Shown: positions 6,534 through 15,086, counted from the stretch's first letter. The stretch: 36,733 nt of DNA from an uncultured Prevotella sp. (GCA_939792625.1 CALNFG010000002.1:1-36733), one strand, 5' to 3'. Notes: generated by a model not told the origin, from the sequence alone. Made by a program: numbers and translations.

Positions 6534-8579
6534 TTATTGTTTGAACGGCAGTCTGAATGTGCAGCCCTCGCGCCAGCGGTCACATCCGTATGCCGTCTTG
6601 CCCTTTATGACGTGCCCCTTGCCGCACACAGGGCACGTTGTGCCTATAATCGAATCGTCGGCCGCAGGCGTAGCATCACCGGCGGGCTGTGTCGTCGTGT
6701 CGCCGTCGGGCGTTTTCGCCTCTTTCTTTCGCGGTTTGGCCGCCTTTTTGGGTGTTTTCTTCTTCAGGTCGTCGTCCGTAAGCACAGTCACGTGGCGGTT
6801 GCTGTTGTCGGCCAGCACGTCGTTGACTATTGTCGTAATCTGCTGTTTCAGTTCGTTGATAAACAGCCCCGCGTCATACTTCTTATGCTCTATGTCGCGC
6901 AGCTTCTTTTCCCAGATGCCCGTCAGCTCGCAGCTCTTCAGCAGTTCCTCCTTGATGGTGTCTATCAGTTCGATGCCTGTCGGCGTGGCCACTATGTTCT
7001 TGCGCTCGCGCTTTATGTAGCGTCTCTTGAAGAGCGTCTCTATTATGTTGGCCCGTGACGACGGTCTCCCTATGCCGTTCTCCTTGAGTGCGGCCCGCAG
7101 TTCTTCGTCGTCGACAAACTTTCCGGCGGTCTCCATGGCCCGCAGCAGTGTCGCCTCGGTGTAGTATTTGGGCGGAGTGGTGGTCTTTTCGGTCAGTGTC
7201 GGGCTGTGCGGTCCGCTCTCTCCTTTGGTGAATGTCGGCAGGGTGCGCTCCTCGTCCTGCGCTTTTGCCGTGTCGCCGTCGGTGGGCTGAGGCTCCTTTG
7301 CGTACAGCACGCGCCAGCCCGGGTCGAGTATCTGCCTGCCGCTCACCTTGAAGTCTACGTCGTCAACCTTTCCCGTCACCGTAGTGGTGGAGAACTTGCA
7401 GTCGGGGTAGAACACGCTGATGAAGCGGCGGGCCACGAGGTCGTAGACGTGGCGCTCGAGATCGGTCAGCCCCGATGCCGGAACGCCTGTCGGTATGATT
7501 GCGTGGTGGTCGGTAACTTTTGACGAGTCGAACACTTTCTTGCTCTTCGCCAGAGGCTTGCCGGCCAGCGGCAGCGTGAAGTCTTCATATCCGCGCAGGC
7601 CCTTCAGTGTGGCGGGGCACTTGGGGTAGATGTCGTCGCTGAGATACTGAGTGTCCACACGGGGATACGTGGTCAGCTTTTTCTCGTACAGCGACTGTAT
7701 GACGTTGAGCGTAGTCTCGGCGCTCATGGAGTACTTGCGGTTACAGTCCACCTGCAGCGACGTCAGGTCGTACAGGTGCGGCGGAGCCTCTCTGCCGGCC
7801 TTCTTCTGCACGTCGGTTACGGTGAACGGCTTGTCGGCTATCTTGGCAAACGACTTCTCTCCCTCCTCCTTGCTGGTGAATTTGCCGGCTGTGGCGGTAA
7901 ACAGCGTGTCGCGGTATATGGTAGACAGCACCCAGTAAGGCTCCGGCCTGAAGTTGTCAATCTCCTTCTGGCGGTTTACTATCAGTGCGAGCGTTGGCGT
8001 CTGCACGCGCCCGATTGACAGCACCTGGCGGTCTTGGCCGTATTTCAGCGTGTAAAGACGCGTGGCGTTCATGCCCAGTATCCAGTCGCCTATGGCGCGG
8101 CTCAGCCCCGCGAGGTAGAGCGGCTGGTATTCCTGCTGGTCTTTCAGGGTGCTGAAACCTTCGCGTATGGCCTCGTCGGTCATCGACGATATCCACAGAC
8201 GTTTCACCGGGCATTTTGCCTGTGCCTTCTGCATCACCCACCGCTGTATCAGCTCGCCTTCCTGTCCGGCGTCGCCGCAGTTTATTATGCCGTCGGCGGC
8301 CTGCATCAGTCTCTCTATTATGCCGAACTGTTTTATTATCCCTTTGTCGTCTATCAGCTTGATGCCGAAACGTTTGGGCAGCATCGGCAGCGCTCCGAGC
8401 GACCACCGCTTCCACATCGGTGTGTAGTCGTCAGGCTCTTTCAGCGTGCATAGGTGGCCGAAAGTCCATGTCACCTGATACCCGTTGCCCTCCATGTATC
8501 CGTCGTGTGAAGTTGTAGCGCCCAGTATCCGGGCTATGTCTTTCGCTACGCTTGGCTTTTCGGCAATGCAGACAATCAT
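6534..8579 (-). CDS. topB: DNA topoisomerase III (type IA)
   Basis: Relaxes and decatenates DNA by cutting and passing single strands. The 681-aa protein starts with the Toprim domain (AEKPSVAKDIARILG, acidic residues Glu7 and Asp103 in GDAGQEGEL), followed by the type IA core (RAIGDWILGMNATRLYT, SIGRVQTPTLALIV). The catalytic tyrosine is Tyr305 in TTYPRVDTQYLSDD. The GIGRPSSRANIIETLFKRRYI motif marks the end of the core. A basic linker (about 615-640) leads to one C-terminal zinc ribbon with Cys-x2-Cys in TCPVCGKG and two further cysteines. The second Toprim aspartate position is Gly, which I believe is common in this subfamily. The length fits chromosomal TopB. The gene sits between the large inverted repeat and the PorE-like gene. 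Confidence 0.96.
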   Translation of the reverse strand: MIVCIAEKPSVAKDIARILGATTSHDGYMEGNGYQVTWTFGHLCTLKEPDDYTPMWKRWSLGALPMLPKRFGIKLIDDKGIIKQFGIIERLMQAADGIINCGDAGQEGELIQRWVMQKAQAKCPVKRLWISSMTDEAIREGFSTLKDQQEYQPLYLAGLSRAIGDWILGMNATRLYTLKYGQDRQVLSIGRVQTPTLALIVNRQKEIDNFRPEPYWVLSTIYRDTLFTATAGKFTSKEEGEKSFAKIADKPFTVTDVQKKAGREAPPHLYDLTSLQVDCNRKYSMSAETTLNVIQSLYEKKLTTYPRVDTQYLSDDIYPKCPATLKGLRGYEDFTLPLAGKPLAKSKKVFDSSKVTDHHAIIPTGVPASGLTDLERHVYDLVARRFISVFYPDCKFSTTTVTGKVDDVDFKVSGRQILDPGWRVLYAKEPQPTDGDTAKAQDEERTLPTFTKGESGPHSPTLTEKTTTPPKYYTEATLLRAMETAGKFVDDEELRAALKENGIGRPSSRANIIETLFKRRYIKRERKNIVATPTGIELIDTIKEELLKSCELTGIWEKKLRDIEHKKYDAGLFINELKQQITTIVNDVLADNSNRHVTVLTDDDLKKKTPKKAAKPRKKEAKTPDGDTTTQPAGDATPAADDSIIGTTCPVCGKGHVIKGKTAYGCDRWREGCTFRLPFKQ

Positions 8580-8623
8580 GTTTTGAGTTAATGATTAAGA
8601 AATTTAGCAGACGTTATTTTTAT

Positions 8624-8794
8624 ATGAATGTCCGCAATCAGCAAACATCCACAGTAGGGACATAATTTATTATGTCCGCACGCCGCGAAGTGGCGTATGT
8701 TTGCAGGCTATACTGCGTAATACGTTTCTGCGAAACGTGCGGACATAATAAATTATGTCCCTACTGTGGGTGTTTGCTGATTGCGGACATTCAT
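8624..8794. repeat. Large inverted repeat (59-bp arms) with a folded centre, MITE- or REP-like
   Basis: Bases 8624-8682 are the reverse complement of 8736-8794 with one difference, and that difference leaves a G-T wobble in RNA. Each arm contains a smaller near-palindrome, GGACATAATTTATTATGTCC. The 53-base centre can form further hairpins: ACGCC/GGCGT (8680-8696), CGTAT/ATACG enclosing GCAG/CTGC (8694-8724), and ACGTTTC/GAAACGT (8722-8738). No gene or transposase lies inside and no clear target duplication was seen. It fills the gap between the LUD gene and topB. Confidence 0.9.
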
Positions 8795-8832
8795 TTAGCA
8801 AAAAAAATCAAAACAGTTTCCTGGCAAACTGT
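8792..8832 (-). terminator. Terminator of the LUD gene, carrying a recurrent 3' element
   Basis: On the reverse strand ACAGTTT (8826-8832, overlapping the stop codon) pairs with AAACTGT (8813-8819), followed by TTTGATTTTTTTT. The tail GAAACTGTTTTGATTTTTTT (8801-8820) recurs near 33406-33427 and 33494-33512. Confidence 0.75.
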
Positions 8833-9467
8833 CAGTACCCTAAGTCTTCGCCCACAAGCACCACGGTGTGGCGGCCGGCGGGATGGGAGTTGCGCATGAA
8901 GTGTATGTAGTTGCAGATGCTTTCGGGCGAGTTGCAGTTGTGGCATGTGCCGTCGGTGCGGCACGGGGTCTTAATGTCGAAGCGTGCCGCGTTTATCGGA
9001 CTTGCCGTCGAACGGGCGCGTGCCAGTGCGCTCTGCACGTCTTGCGTTACCTTGTTGAGGCCGGCAACCAGTATGACGTGCTTGGGTCCGAACGTTATGG
9101 CGGCCACGCGGTTGCCGTTGCCGTCGATGTTCACTATCACTCCGTCCTCGCTAATCGCGTTGACGCTCGACAGATAATAGTCGGCCGAGAACGCCTCGCG
9201 GTATATGCGCTGGGCCTCTTCGCGCGTTTCGGCCAGGTCGCGGTCGAGCAGTGTGAGGTCGCGCTTGTGCAGCGCCGCGGTCAGTCCCATGTCGCGTATG
9301 GTCATCGAGCCGCCCCACGACACGCTGCTGCCGTCGGGAATCATGGCCGAAACGCGCTCAACGGCCTCTGTCGCCGTGGGGCAGTAGAAGGCATCGAAGT
9401 TGCGGCGCTTCAGGTTTTTTATCATCTTCTGTGCAAGTTGTCCGTTGCGTATTTCTTTAGGTGTCAT
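8832..9467 (-). CDS. LUD domain protein (lactate utilisation LutC-like)
   Basis: 211-aa soluble protein of the LUD/DUF162 family, related to LutC, a component of L-lactate oxidation complexes. Visible family features are PDGSSVSWGGSMTIRDMGL (about 45-63), TREEAQRIYREAFSADYYLSS (about 91-110), ISEDGVIVNIDGNGNRVA and FGPKHVILVAGLNKV. The C-terminal part has a cysteine cluster, CRTDGTCHNCNSPESIC, which could bind a metal or an iron-sulfur cluster. No LutA- or LutB-like partner lies nearby, so the actual substrate is unknown. The gene stands alone, with a -7-like element (9504-9511) upstream and the large inverted repeat downstream. Confidence 0.85.
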   Translation of the reverse strand: MTPKEIRNGQLAQKMIKNLKRRNFDAFYCPTATEAVERVSAMIPDGSSVSWGGSMTIRDMGLTAALHKRDLTLLDRDLAETREEAQRIYREAFSADYYLSSVNAISEDGVIVNIDGNGNRVAAITFGPKHVILVAGLNKVTQDVQSALARARSTASPINAARFDIKTPCRTDGTCHNCNSPESICNYIHFMRNSHPAGRHTVVLVGEDLGY

Positions 9468-9503
9468 AATGCTGTTGTGTAAAAAATGAAGTCAATGTAA
9501 GTG

Positions 9504-9511
9504 CAAAATTA
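9504..9511 (-). promoter_or_regulatory. -7 promoter element for the LUD gene
   Basis: TAATTTTG on the reverse strand matches TAnnTTTG and would give a leader of about 30 bases before the ATG at 9467. A -33 box at the proper distance is not clear. Confidence 0.45.
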
Positions 9512-9604
9512 CTAATTTTTCCGCAACGGGAGAAGGATGGAGGGCAAACAAACGTAAAAAGCGCGGAAATGACTTTTCACCTCACAGGCAACCGTCGGCA
9601 TTGG

Positions 9605-9709
9605 CTCCTGTTACGGGGCGCTTTGCAAAAGCTTAACTTTCGGCTTCCCAAAGGTAAGCTTTTGGTCGCTAAAAGGTAAGCTTTTGCAAGCTAAAAGACG
9701 GTCTTTTAC
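9605..9709. repeat. Array of five 22-bp-phased short palindromes
   Basis: Units begin at 9605 (degenerate), 9627, 9649, 9671 and 9693, exactly 22 bases apart. Each is an odd palindrome centred on its eighth base, such as AAAAGACGGTCTTTT (seven perfect pairs) or AAAAGGTAAGCTTTT. The array fills most of the gap between the divergent LUD and subtilase genes (9468-9932); the rest of that gap holds only their promoter elements. Confidence 0.8.
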
Positions 9710-9876
9710 AACGCATTTCATAAACCTTTGATTTTCAATGATTTATGTTGAGGCTCTTTGCAATGCTTTTTCGCATGGTTTTGCAACTTCATTTTGGTGT
9801 GTGTACCGTACATGCTGAGGCTGTTGTTGTCAGCCGTTGTTTATGTTTGCGTTATGTCTTATTTCATTCGTTTTCA

Positions 9877-9908
9877 TTTCGCTTAATCGAAATTTTGCAT
9901 TAACTTTG
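9877..9908 (+). promoter_or_regulatory. Promoter of the subtilase gene
   Basis: TAACTTTG at 9901-9908 is an exact TAnnTTTG box; TTTC at 9877-9880 lies 20 bases upstream as an imperfect -33. It places the start of transcription near 9913, about 20 bases before the ATG at 9933. Confidence 0.65.
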
Positions 9909-9932
9909 CACGCTAAAACCGAAGGTCTGTCG

Positions 9933-11336
9933 ATGAGTAAGCTATCAGCCATACTTATATTACTTTTGTTGGTGATTACGGCCGGTGCCCGTCCGTCCGG
10001 CAATGCGCACAAGGTGAAATATCCGGGAGGCAGGACATACATGTTCCGCGTTGAGTTGCGAGATAAGTGTGGCACGCCGTTCAGCATCAGCCGGCCTAAA
10101 GAGTTTCTTTCGGCAAAGGCGATAGTGAGGCGCAGCAGACAGCATATAGACGTAGATTCGACCGACCTGCCCGTAAATCCCGCTTACATCAACGAGATAC
10201 GCTCCACGGGCGTGGAGGTGGTGAGCCGCAGCAAGTGGAACAACACCGTGCTTGTGCGCAGCCACAGTCTTGACGTGCTGAAGAGCGTAGCGTTGCTGAA
10301 GTGCGTAAAGAGCATAAAGAAAGTATGGACATCACCCGACTCTGTAAGTCCGTCGCCCGCGAGGGCACGCTATCATACGGAGTTTAACCGCTGGGACACT
10401 ATATCGCAAAGTCACTACGGTGTGGCGCTTGAACAGATAGCCATGGTGAACGGGATGAAGATACACCGTCATGGTTTCTGCGGGCGCGGAATGACCATCG
10501 CCGTACTCGACGGTGGATTTATGAATGCCGACCTGATACCCTGTCTGCGTGAAGCCCGCATCGAGGGCAGTGCCGATTTTGTTGTGCCGCCGTCGCAGGA
10601 CATATTCAAGGAGATGGACCACGGCACGAAGGTGCTGTCGGTAATGTCGGTCAACGTGCCGGGCACATTTGTCGGCACGGCGCCGGATGCCTCTTATTGG
10701 CTGCTGAGGTGTGAAGACTATCAGACCGAAAGTCTTGCCGAAGAAGACTATTGGACCGCTGCAGCCGAGTTTGCCGACAGTGTGGGAGCAGACATAATAA
10801 GCAGTTCGGTCGGTTATCATGCTTTCGACATTTCTTCAGACAATTATGCCTATACCCAGCTTGACGGCCGCACTGCGCTTGTGTCCCGCACGGCCTCGAT
10901 GCTTGCCGGCAAGGGTATAATACTTGTAAACAGTGCCGGTAACGACGGCATGGGCTCGTGGAAAAAAATCAGTGTGCCTGCCGATGCAACCGATATAATA
11001 ACCGTGGGCGCAGCCACGCCCGACGGCCTTAATGCCGCGTTCAGCAGCATCGGGCCCACGGCCGATGGCCGGATAAAGCCCGACGTGATGGCTATGGGCA
11101 GCCCCACGGCGGTGATAACCGGCCGCGGCACTATAATAAAAGGAGTCGGAACATCATTCTCTACACCGGTGGTGGCGGGTATGGTGGCGTGTCTGTGGCA
11201 GGCCCTGCCCGACAAGACAGCCCGTGAGATAATAAGTCTGGTGCGCCGCTGTGCCGACAATACCGCCACGCCCGACAACATTTACGGGTATGGAATACCC
11301 GACTTTTGGAAGGCATACCAGATGGGCCGTGACTGA
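9933..11336 (+). CDS. Secreted subtilisin-like serine peptidase (S8 family)
   Basis: 467-aa exported protease. A signal peptide (LSAILILLLLVITAGA, about 4-19) is followed by a propeptide-like region (about 30-130) and the S8 catalytic domain. The triad is Asp193 (TIAVLDGGF), His230 (EMDHGTKV) and Ser408 (GTSFSTPVVAG); the oxyanion-hole Asn337 is in NSAGNDG. It ends at GYGIPDFWKAYQMG with no C-terminal sorting domain, so it is probably periplasmic or released without type IX processing. The frame is open from 9837, but the promoter at 9901-9908 lies inside that extension, so ATG 9933 is the real start. xseA follows 66 bases downstream. Confidence 0.9.
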   Translation: MSKLSAILILLLLVITAGARPSGNAHKVKYPGGRTYMFRVELRDKCGTPFSISRPKEFLSAKAIVRRSRQHIDVDSTDLPVNPAYINEIRSTGVEVVSRSKWNNTVLVRSHSLDVLKSVALLKCVKSIKKVWTSPDSVSPSPARARYHTEFNRWDTISQSHYGVALEQIAMVNGMKIHRHGFCGRGMTIAVLDGGFMNADLIPCLREARIEGSADFVVPPSQDIFKEMDHGTKVLSVMSVNVPGTFVGTAPDASYWLLRCEDYQTESLAEEDYWTAAAEFADSVGADIISSSVGYHAFDISSDNYAYTQLDGRTALVSRTASMLAGKGIILVNSAGNDGMGSWKKISVPADATDIITVGAATPDGLNAAFSSIGPTADGRIKPDVMAMGSPTAVITGRGTIIKGVGTSFSTPVVAGMVACLWQALPDKTAREIISLVRRCADNTATPDNIYGYGIPDFWKAYQMGRD

Positions 11337-11402
11337 CGGCACGGTACGCCGCCGTATGCCGGCCGGAATACAGTGGCGTGTCTGTTGACAAAATGTGTTT
11401 TT

Positions 11403-12704
11403 ATGAAAAAGCCTCTTACTCTGTATGAACTTAATTCGCTTGTGCGCAACGCCGTCGAACTGACTCTGCCCGACAGTTATTGGGTGGAGGCCGAGATTGC
11501 CGAAATACGCGAGCGTGGCGGCCACTGCTACATGGAACTGGTGCAGAAAGACGCACTTGGCTCCACGCCCGTGGCACGTGCCTCGGCCAAGTGCTGGCGT
11601 TCGTCGTGGATGCTGGTGCGGCCGCACTTTGAGCGGGTGGCGGGTCAGAGTCTGCACGCAGGCATGCAGGTGTTGCTGCAGGTATATGCTCAGTTTCACG
11701 AAAACTACGGATTCTCGTGGATAGTAACCGACATTGACCCCACGTTCACGCTTGGCGACATGGCCCGCAAGCGCCGCGAGGTGATAAGGATATTGCGTGA
11801 GGAAGGCGTGTTCGACCTTAACAAAGAACTGCCGATATCTCTGTTTGCCCGGCGCATAGCCGTGGTGTCGAGCGAGACGGCTGCCGGCTACGGCGACTTT
11901 TGCCATCAGCTTGGCACCAATGCCTTCGGCTTCAGTTTCAGCGTGACGCTGTTTCCCGCCGTAATGCAGGGAGAGCGTGCTGGGCGGAGCATAATAAGCG
12001 CGCTTGACGACATCAACAGCCATGTGGCAGATTTTGATTGTGTGGTGATAATCCGTGGAGGAGGCGCCGTGAGCGATCTGTCGGCTTTCGACTCACTCGA
12101 ACTGGCCGAGAACGTGGCCAATTTCCCTTTGCCGGTGATTGCCGGCATCGGACACGAGCGCGACGAGTCGGTTGTTGACATGGTGGCCAATACCCGTGTA
12201 AAGACGCCTACGGCCGCAGCCGCTTTTCTCATAGACAACCTGAAGCGCACGCTCGACCGTATAGACGGGGCACGCACTGCGATTGTGTCGGCCGTGAGCC
12301 GCCGCATGGACCTTGAGCGGATGCGGCTGGCACGTGTAGCCGAACGCATACCCGTGCTGTTCTCGCTCGTCAACGTGCGTCAGCAGTCGCGCTTGGATGC
12401 TCTGGCCAAGCGCGCCGAGACTGCCGTAAGGCGCAAGCTGATGCTCTCAGGGGCGCGTCTTGACCGCCTGGCCGCTGCGTTGCCGCCTGCCGTAAGGCAG
12501 CGTATCATGGGCGAGAGCCACCGGCTCGAACTGCTGGCAAAGCGCCTGGAGGCAGCCGACCCTGCGCTGTTGCTGAAGCGCGGCTATTCGATAACGCTGC
12601 TTAACGGGCGCGCAGTGCGTTCGGTGACGGAGTTACACGACGGTGACGTGATAGAGACACGCCTGAGCGACGGCAGGATAATGTCGGAAGTGATAAAAAA
12701 GTAG
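11403..12704 (+). CDS. xseA: Exodeoxyribonuclease VII large subunit
   Basis: Catalytic subunit of exonuclease VII, which degrades single-stranded DNA to short oligonucleotides during repair. The 433-aa protein starts with an OB-fold DNA-binding domain (LTLYELNSLVRNAVE, SYWVEAEIAEI, GGHCYMELVQKD). The catalytic domain includes RRIAVVSSETAAGYGDF, CVVIIRGGGAVSDLSAFD and the IAGIGHERDESVVDMVAN region. It continues into a long helical segment with repeated heptad-like sequences and ends with the strand LLKRGYSITLLNGRAVRSV. The frame runs upstream to 11373, but ATG 11403 directly precedes the family's N-terminus. xseB follows after 126 bases. Confidence 0.96.
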   Translation: MKKPLTLYELNSLVRNAVELTLPDSYWVEAEIAEIRERGGHCYMELVQKDALGSTPVARASAKCWRSSWMLVRPHFERVAGQSLHAGMQVLLQVYAQFHENYGFSWIVTDIDPTFTLGDMARKRREVIRILREEGVFDLNKELPISLFARRIAVVSSETAAGYGDFCHQLGTNAFGFSFSVTLFPAVMQGERAGRSIISALDDINSHVADFDCVVIIRGGGAVSDLSAFDSLELAENVANFPLPVIAGIGHERDESVVDMVANTRVKTPTAAAAFLIDNLKRTLDRIDGARTAIVSAVSRRMDLERMRLARVAERIPVLFSLVNVRQQSRLDALAKRAETAVRRKLMLSGARLDRLAAALPPAVRQRIMGESHRLELLAKRLEAADPALLLKRGYSITLLNGRAVRSVTELHDGDVIETRLSDGRIMSEVIKK

Positions 12705-12727
12705 TTAGAGTATTTAAAGAAGTTATC

Positions 12728-12742
12728 GCCCGCTGCGCGGGC
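12728..12742 (+). other. Small GC hairpin in the xseA-xseB gap
   Basis: GCCCGC (12728-12733) pairs perfectly with GCGGGC (12737-12742) around a 3-base loop. No T tract follows, so it is not a typical terminator; it might stabilise the mRNA or adjust the ratio of the two subunits. Confidence 0.4.
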
Positions 12743-12830
12743 TTGGCAGTTAAAGTCAAATGCCTTGCCTGTAAAGTTTATTAAAAAGGCGGAGAGGGTG
12801 ATTGAGGACATTCATTTAAAGATTATACCG

Positions 12831-13022
12831 ATGAAAGAGTTTAAATATGAAGAAGCCTTGAAGCAGCTTGAGGACATCGTGGCAAAGATAGAGAACGACG
12901 AACTCGACATAGACAGTCTGAGCCGCGAGCTGAAAGTGGCGCAGAAGCTGATAAAGCAGTGCAAGGACAAGCTGACAAAGACGGACGAGGAAATCAGCAA
13001 AATACTCGGCAGCGATGCGTAA
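12831..13022 (+). CDS. xseB: Exodeoxyribonuclease VII small subunit
   Basis: 63-aa helical protein that binds along the large subunit's helical stalk. It shows the family pattern FKYEEALKQLEDIVAKIEND, then ELDIDSLSRELKVAQKLIKQC, and a C-terminal EEISKILG. It lies downstream of xseA in the same direction. ATG 12831 was chosen; an in-frame start at 12765 would add 22 residues outside the family consensus. Confidence 0.93.
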   Translation: MKEFKYEEALKQLEDIVAKIENDELDIDSLSRELKVAQKLIKQCKDKLTKTDEEISKILGSDA

Positions 13023-13088
13023 CCTGCCGTTACGGTACGGGACGATGCACATTTGCCCCGCACATCAGTCAAATAATTTCGGAAAAAA

Positions 13089-13119
13089 TTGTAAGTTACT
13101 GAGATTATTCGTATTTTTG
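13089..13119 (+). promoter_or_regulatory. Promoter of ilvE
   Basis: TTG at 13089-13091, then 20 bases, then TATTTTTG at 13112-13119, matching the Bacteroidetes -33/-7 pattern. The leader before the ATG at 13151 would be about 25-30 bases. Confidence 0.7.
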
Positions 13120-13150
13120 CACTACTAAATTCAACTTTTAAAATGATATT

Positions 13151-14173
13151 ATGAAAAATCTGGATTGGGCTAATTTGTCTTTCGGTTACATGCCGACCGA
13201 TTACAATGTCCGTTGCTATTACCGCGACGGCAAATGGGGTGAGATTGAAGTATGTTCTGACGAGTACATAAAGATGCACATGGCTGCCACGTGTCTGCAT
13301 TACGGTCAGGAAGCCTTCGAGGGCTTGAAAGCGTTCCGCTGTCCTGACGGGAAGGTGCGTGTGTTCCGTATGGACGAGAATGCAGCCCGTCTGCAAAGCA
13401 CGTGCCGCGGCATACTTATGCCCGAAGTCCCGACTGAGTTGTTTGAGGAAATGGTCACAAAAGTTGTGCGTCTCAATCAGGACTATATTCCGACTTACGA
13501 GAGCGGCGCCACACTGTACATCCGTCCGCTGCTTGTTGGTATGTCGGCTCAGGTAGGTGTTCATCCTGCTTCTGAATACTTGTTCATGATATTCGTTACT
13601 CCGGTAGGTCCGTATTTCAAGGGCGGATTTGCCACCAATCCGTATGTAATCATCCGTGAGTATGACCGCTCGGCTCCGCTCGGCACGGGTGTATATAAGG
13701 TGGGAGGCAACTATGCCGCTTCTCTGCGTGCCAACAAGATGGCTCACGATCTGGGTTACGCCTGTGAGTTCTATCTCGACGCAAAGGAAAAGAAATATAT
13801 GGACGAATGCGGAGCTGCCAACTTCTTCGGCATCAAGGACAATACTTACGTAACTCCGAAGTCAACGAGCATTCTGCCGAGTATAACCAACAAGAGTCTC
13901 ATGCAGCTTGCCGAGGACATGGGCATGAAGGTGGAGCGCAGACAGATACCGGAGAAAGAGCTTGCCACATTCGAGGAAGCAGGAGCATGCGGTACCGCAG
14001 CCGTGATAAGTCCTATCTCAAAGATTGACGACCTTGAGGAAAAGAAGAGCTACGTGATAAGCAAGGACGGCAAACCCGGCCCCATCTGCACCAAGCTTTA
14101 CAACAAGCTTCGCAACATACAGTATGGCATTGAGCCGGATGTTCACGGATGGACTAAAGTGGTTATCGAATAA
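13151..14173 (+). CDS. ilvE: Branched-chain amino acid aminotransferase
   Basis: PLP-dependent class IV aminotransferase that interconverts leucine, isoleucine and valine with their 2-oxo acids, using glutamate/2-oxoglutarate. At 340 aa it fits the longer BCAT group. The catalytic lysine is Lys183 in GTGVYKVGGNYAAS. Other family landmarks are HYGQEAFEGLKAFR (about 50-63), ATLYIRPLLVG, the DECGAANFFGI cofactor loop and EEAGACGTAAVISP. It has its own promoter, and downstream a perfect inverted repeat separates it from trmB. Confidence 0.95.
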   Translation: MKNLDWANLSFGYMPTDYNVRCYYRDGKWGEIEVCSDEYIKMHMAATCLHYGQEAFEGLKAFRCPDGKVRVFRMDENAARLQSTCRGILMPEVPTELFEEMVTKVVRLNQDYIPTYESGATLYIRPLLVGMSAQVGVHPASEYLFMIFVTPVGPYFKGGFATNPYVIIREYDRSAPLGTGVYKVGGNYAASLRANKMAHDLGYACEFYLDAKEKKYMDECGAANFFGIKDNTYVTPKSTSILPSITNKSLMQLAEDMGMKVERRQIPEKELATFEEAGACGTAAVISPISKIDDLEEKKSYVISKDGKPGPICTKLYNKLRNIQYGIEPDVHGWTKVVIE

Positions 14174-14192
14174 ATACGTTTTAATTTGAGAG

Positions 14193-14268
14193 TTATGAAT
14201 TAAGAGTTAAGAAAAACACTCTTGTTGCTGAATTGCATGAGACGATTTTCTTAACTCTTAATTCATAA
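14193..14268. repeat. Perfect 23-bp inverted repeat, probable terminator of ilvE
   Basis: Bases 14193-14215 (beginning TTATGAATTAAGAG) are the exact reverse complement of 14246-14268, with a 30-base loop. Nineteen bases of the right arm recur exactly at 1270-1288 after the FKBP gene, which marks this as a dispersed repeat family. Confidence 0.8.
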
Positions 14269-14295
14269 TTTATAATTTCATAATTTCTAATCTGA

Positions 14296-15066
14296 ATGGG
14301 TAAAGGGAAATTAGCCAAGTTTGCCGACATGGAGCGGTATGAGAACGTGTTTCAATATCCTTATTCGGTTGTTGACAATGTTCCGTTTGAGATGAAAGGT
14401 CACTGGCGTGACATGTATTTTCATAATGACAATCCCATAGTGCTTGAGCTTGGCTGCGGTAAAGGTGAGTATGCGGTCGGGCTGGCGCGTCTTTTCCCTG
14501 ACGTCAACTTCATCGGCGTTGATATAAAAGGAGCCCGCATGTGGACAGGAGCCACTGCAGCGTTGGCTGAAGGACTGGGAAACGTTGCTTTTCTGCGTAC
14601 CAACATCGAGATTATAGACCGGTTTTTCTCTGCGGACGAGGTGCAGGAGATATGGCTCACCTTCAGTGACCCGCAGATGAAAAACGTGCGCAAACGTCTC
14701 ACAAGCACGTATTTCATGGAGCGTTACCGCCGTTTTCTCGTAGACGGAGGCATAATACATGTCAAGACAGACAGCAATTTCCTTTTCACCTACACAACAT
14801 ACATGGTAGAGCATAACCGTCTGCCTCTGCTGTTCCGTACGGAAGACCTCTATCATACAGCCGACATCGACGATGACACACGCCGCATACTTTCGATACA
14901 GACTTATTACGAGAGTCAGTGGATAGAACGTGGACTGAACATCAGATACATGAAGTTTCGTCTTCCCCATGGCGCTTGTCTGGAAGAGTCAGGCGTGGAG
15001 ATTCCCGTTGATGACTACCGCAGCTACAAGCGTACGGGGCGCAGTGGTGTGGAAACACGTAAATAG
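14296..15066 (+). CDS. trmB: tRNA (guanine-N7-)-methyltransferase
   Basis: SAM-dependent enzyme that forms m7G46 in the variable loop of tRNA. The 256-aa protein has the SAM-binding motif [16 protein letters not shown] (about 49-64), the acidic [11 protein letters not shown], and the TrmB signature [18 protein letters not shown], equivalent to the WxxFPDPWxKxRHxKRR motif. [14 protein letters not shown] and [16 protein letters not shown] follow. It has an N-terminal extension of about 40 residues ([14 protein letters not shown]), which I believe is usual in Bacteroidetes orthologues. It is flanked by repeats and is probably transcribed alone. Confidence 0.95.
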   Translation: MGKGKLAKFADMERYENVFQYPYSVVDNVPFEMKGHWRDMYFHNDNPIVLELGCGKGEYAVGLARLFPDVNFIGVDIKGARMWTGATAALAEGLGNVAFLRTNIEIIDRFFSADEVQEIWLTFSDPQMKNVRKRLTSTYFMERYRRFLVDGGIIHVKTDSNFLFTYTTYMVEHNRLPLLFRTEDLYHTADIDDDTRRILSIQTYYESQWIERGLNIRYMKFRLPHGACLEESGVEIPVDDYRSYKRTGRSGVETRK

Positions 15067-15086
15067 AGCCTGCGTGTGTCTGTGAC

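Noticed and set aside
6834-8579. Missing second Asp in the TopB Toprim motif (GDAGQEGE) as a sign of inactivity
   Set aside because: The first Asp, the Glu residues and the catalytic Tyr are intact, and I believe this variant is common in topoisomerase III, so it is probably functional.
9837-9932. Upstream extension of the subtilase reading frame
   Set aside because: The promoter box TAACTTTG lies inside it, and the signal peptide starts cleanly at 9933.
12765-12830. Longer xseB with 22 extra N-terminal residues
   Set aside because: The added residues do not fit the small-subunit family, whose conserved part begins at MKEFKYEEAL.
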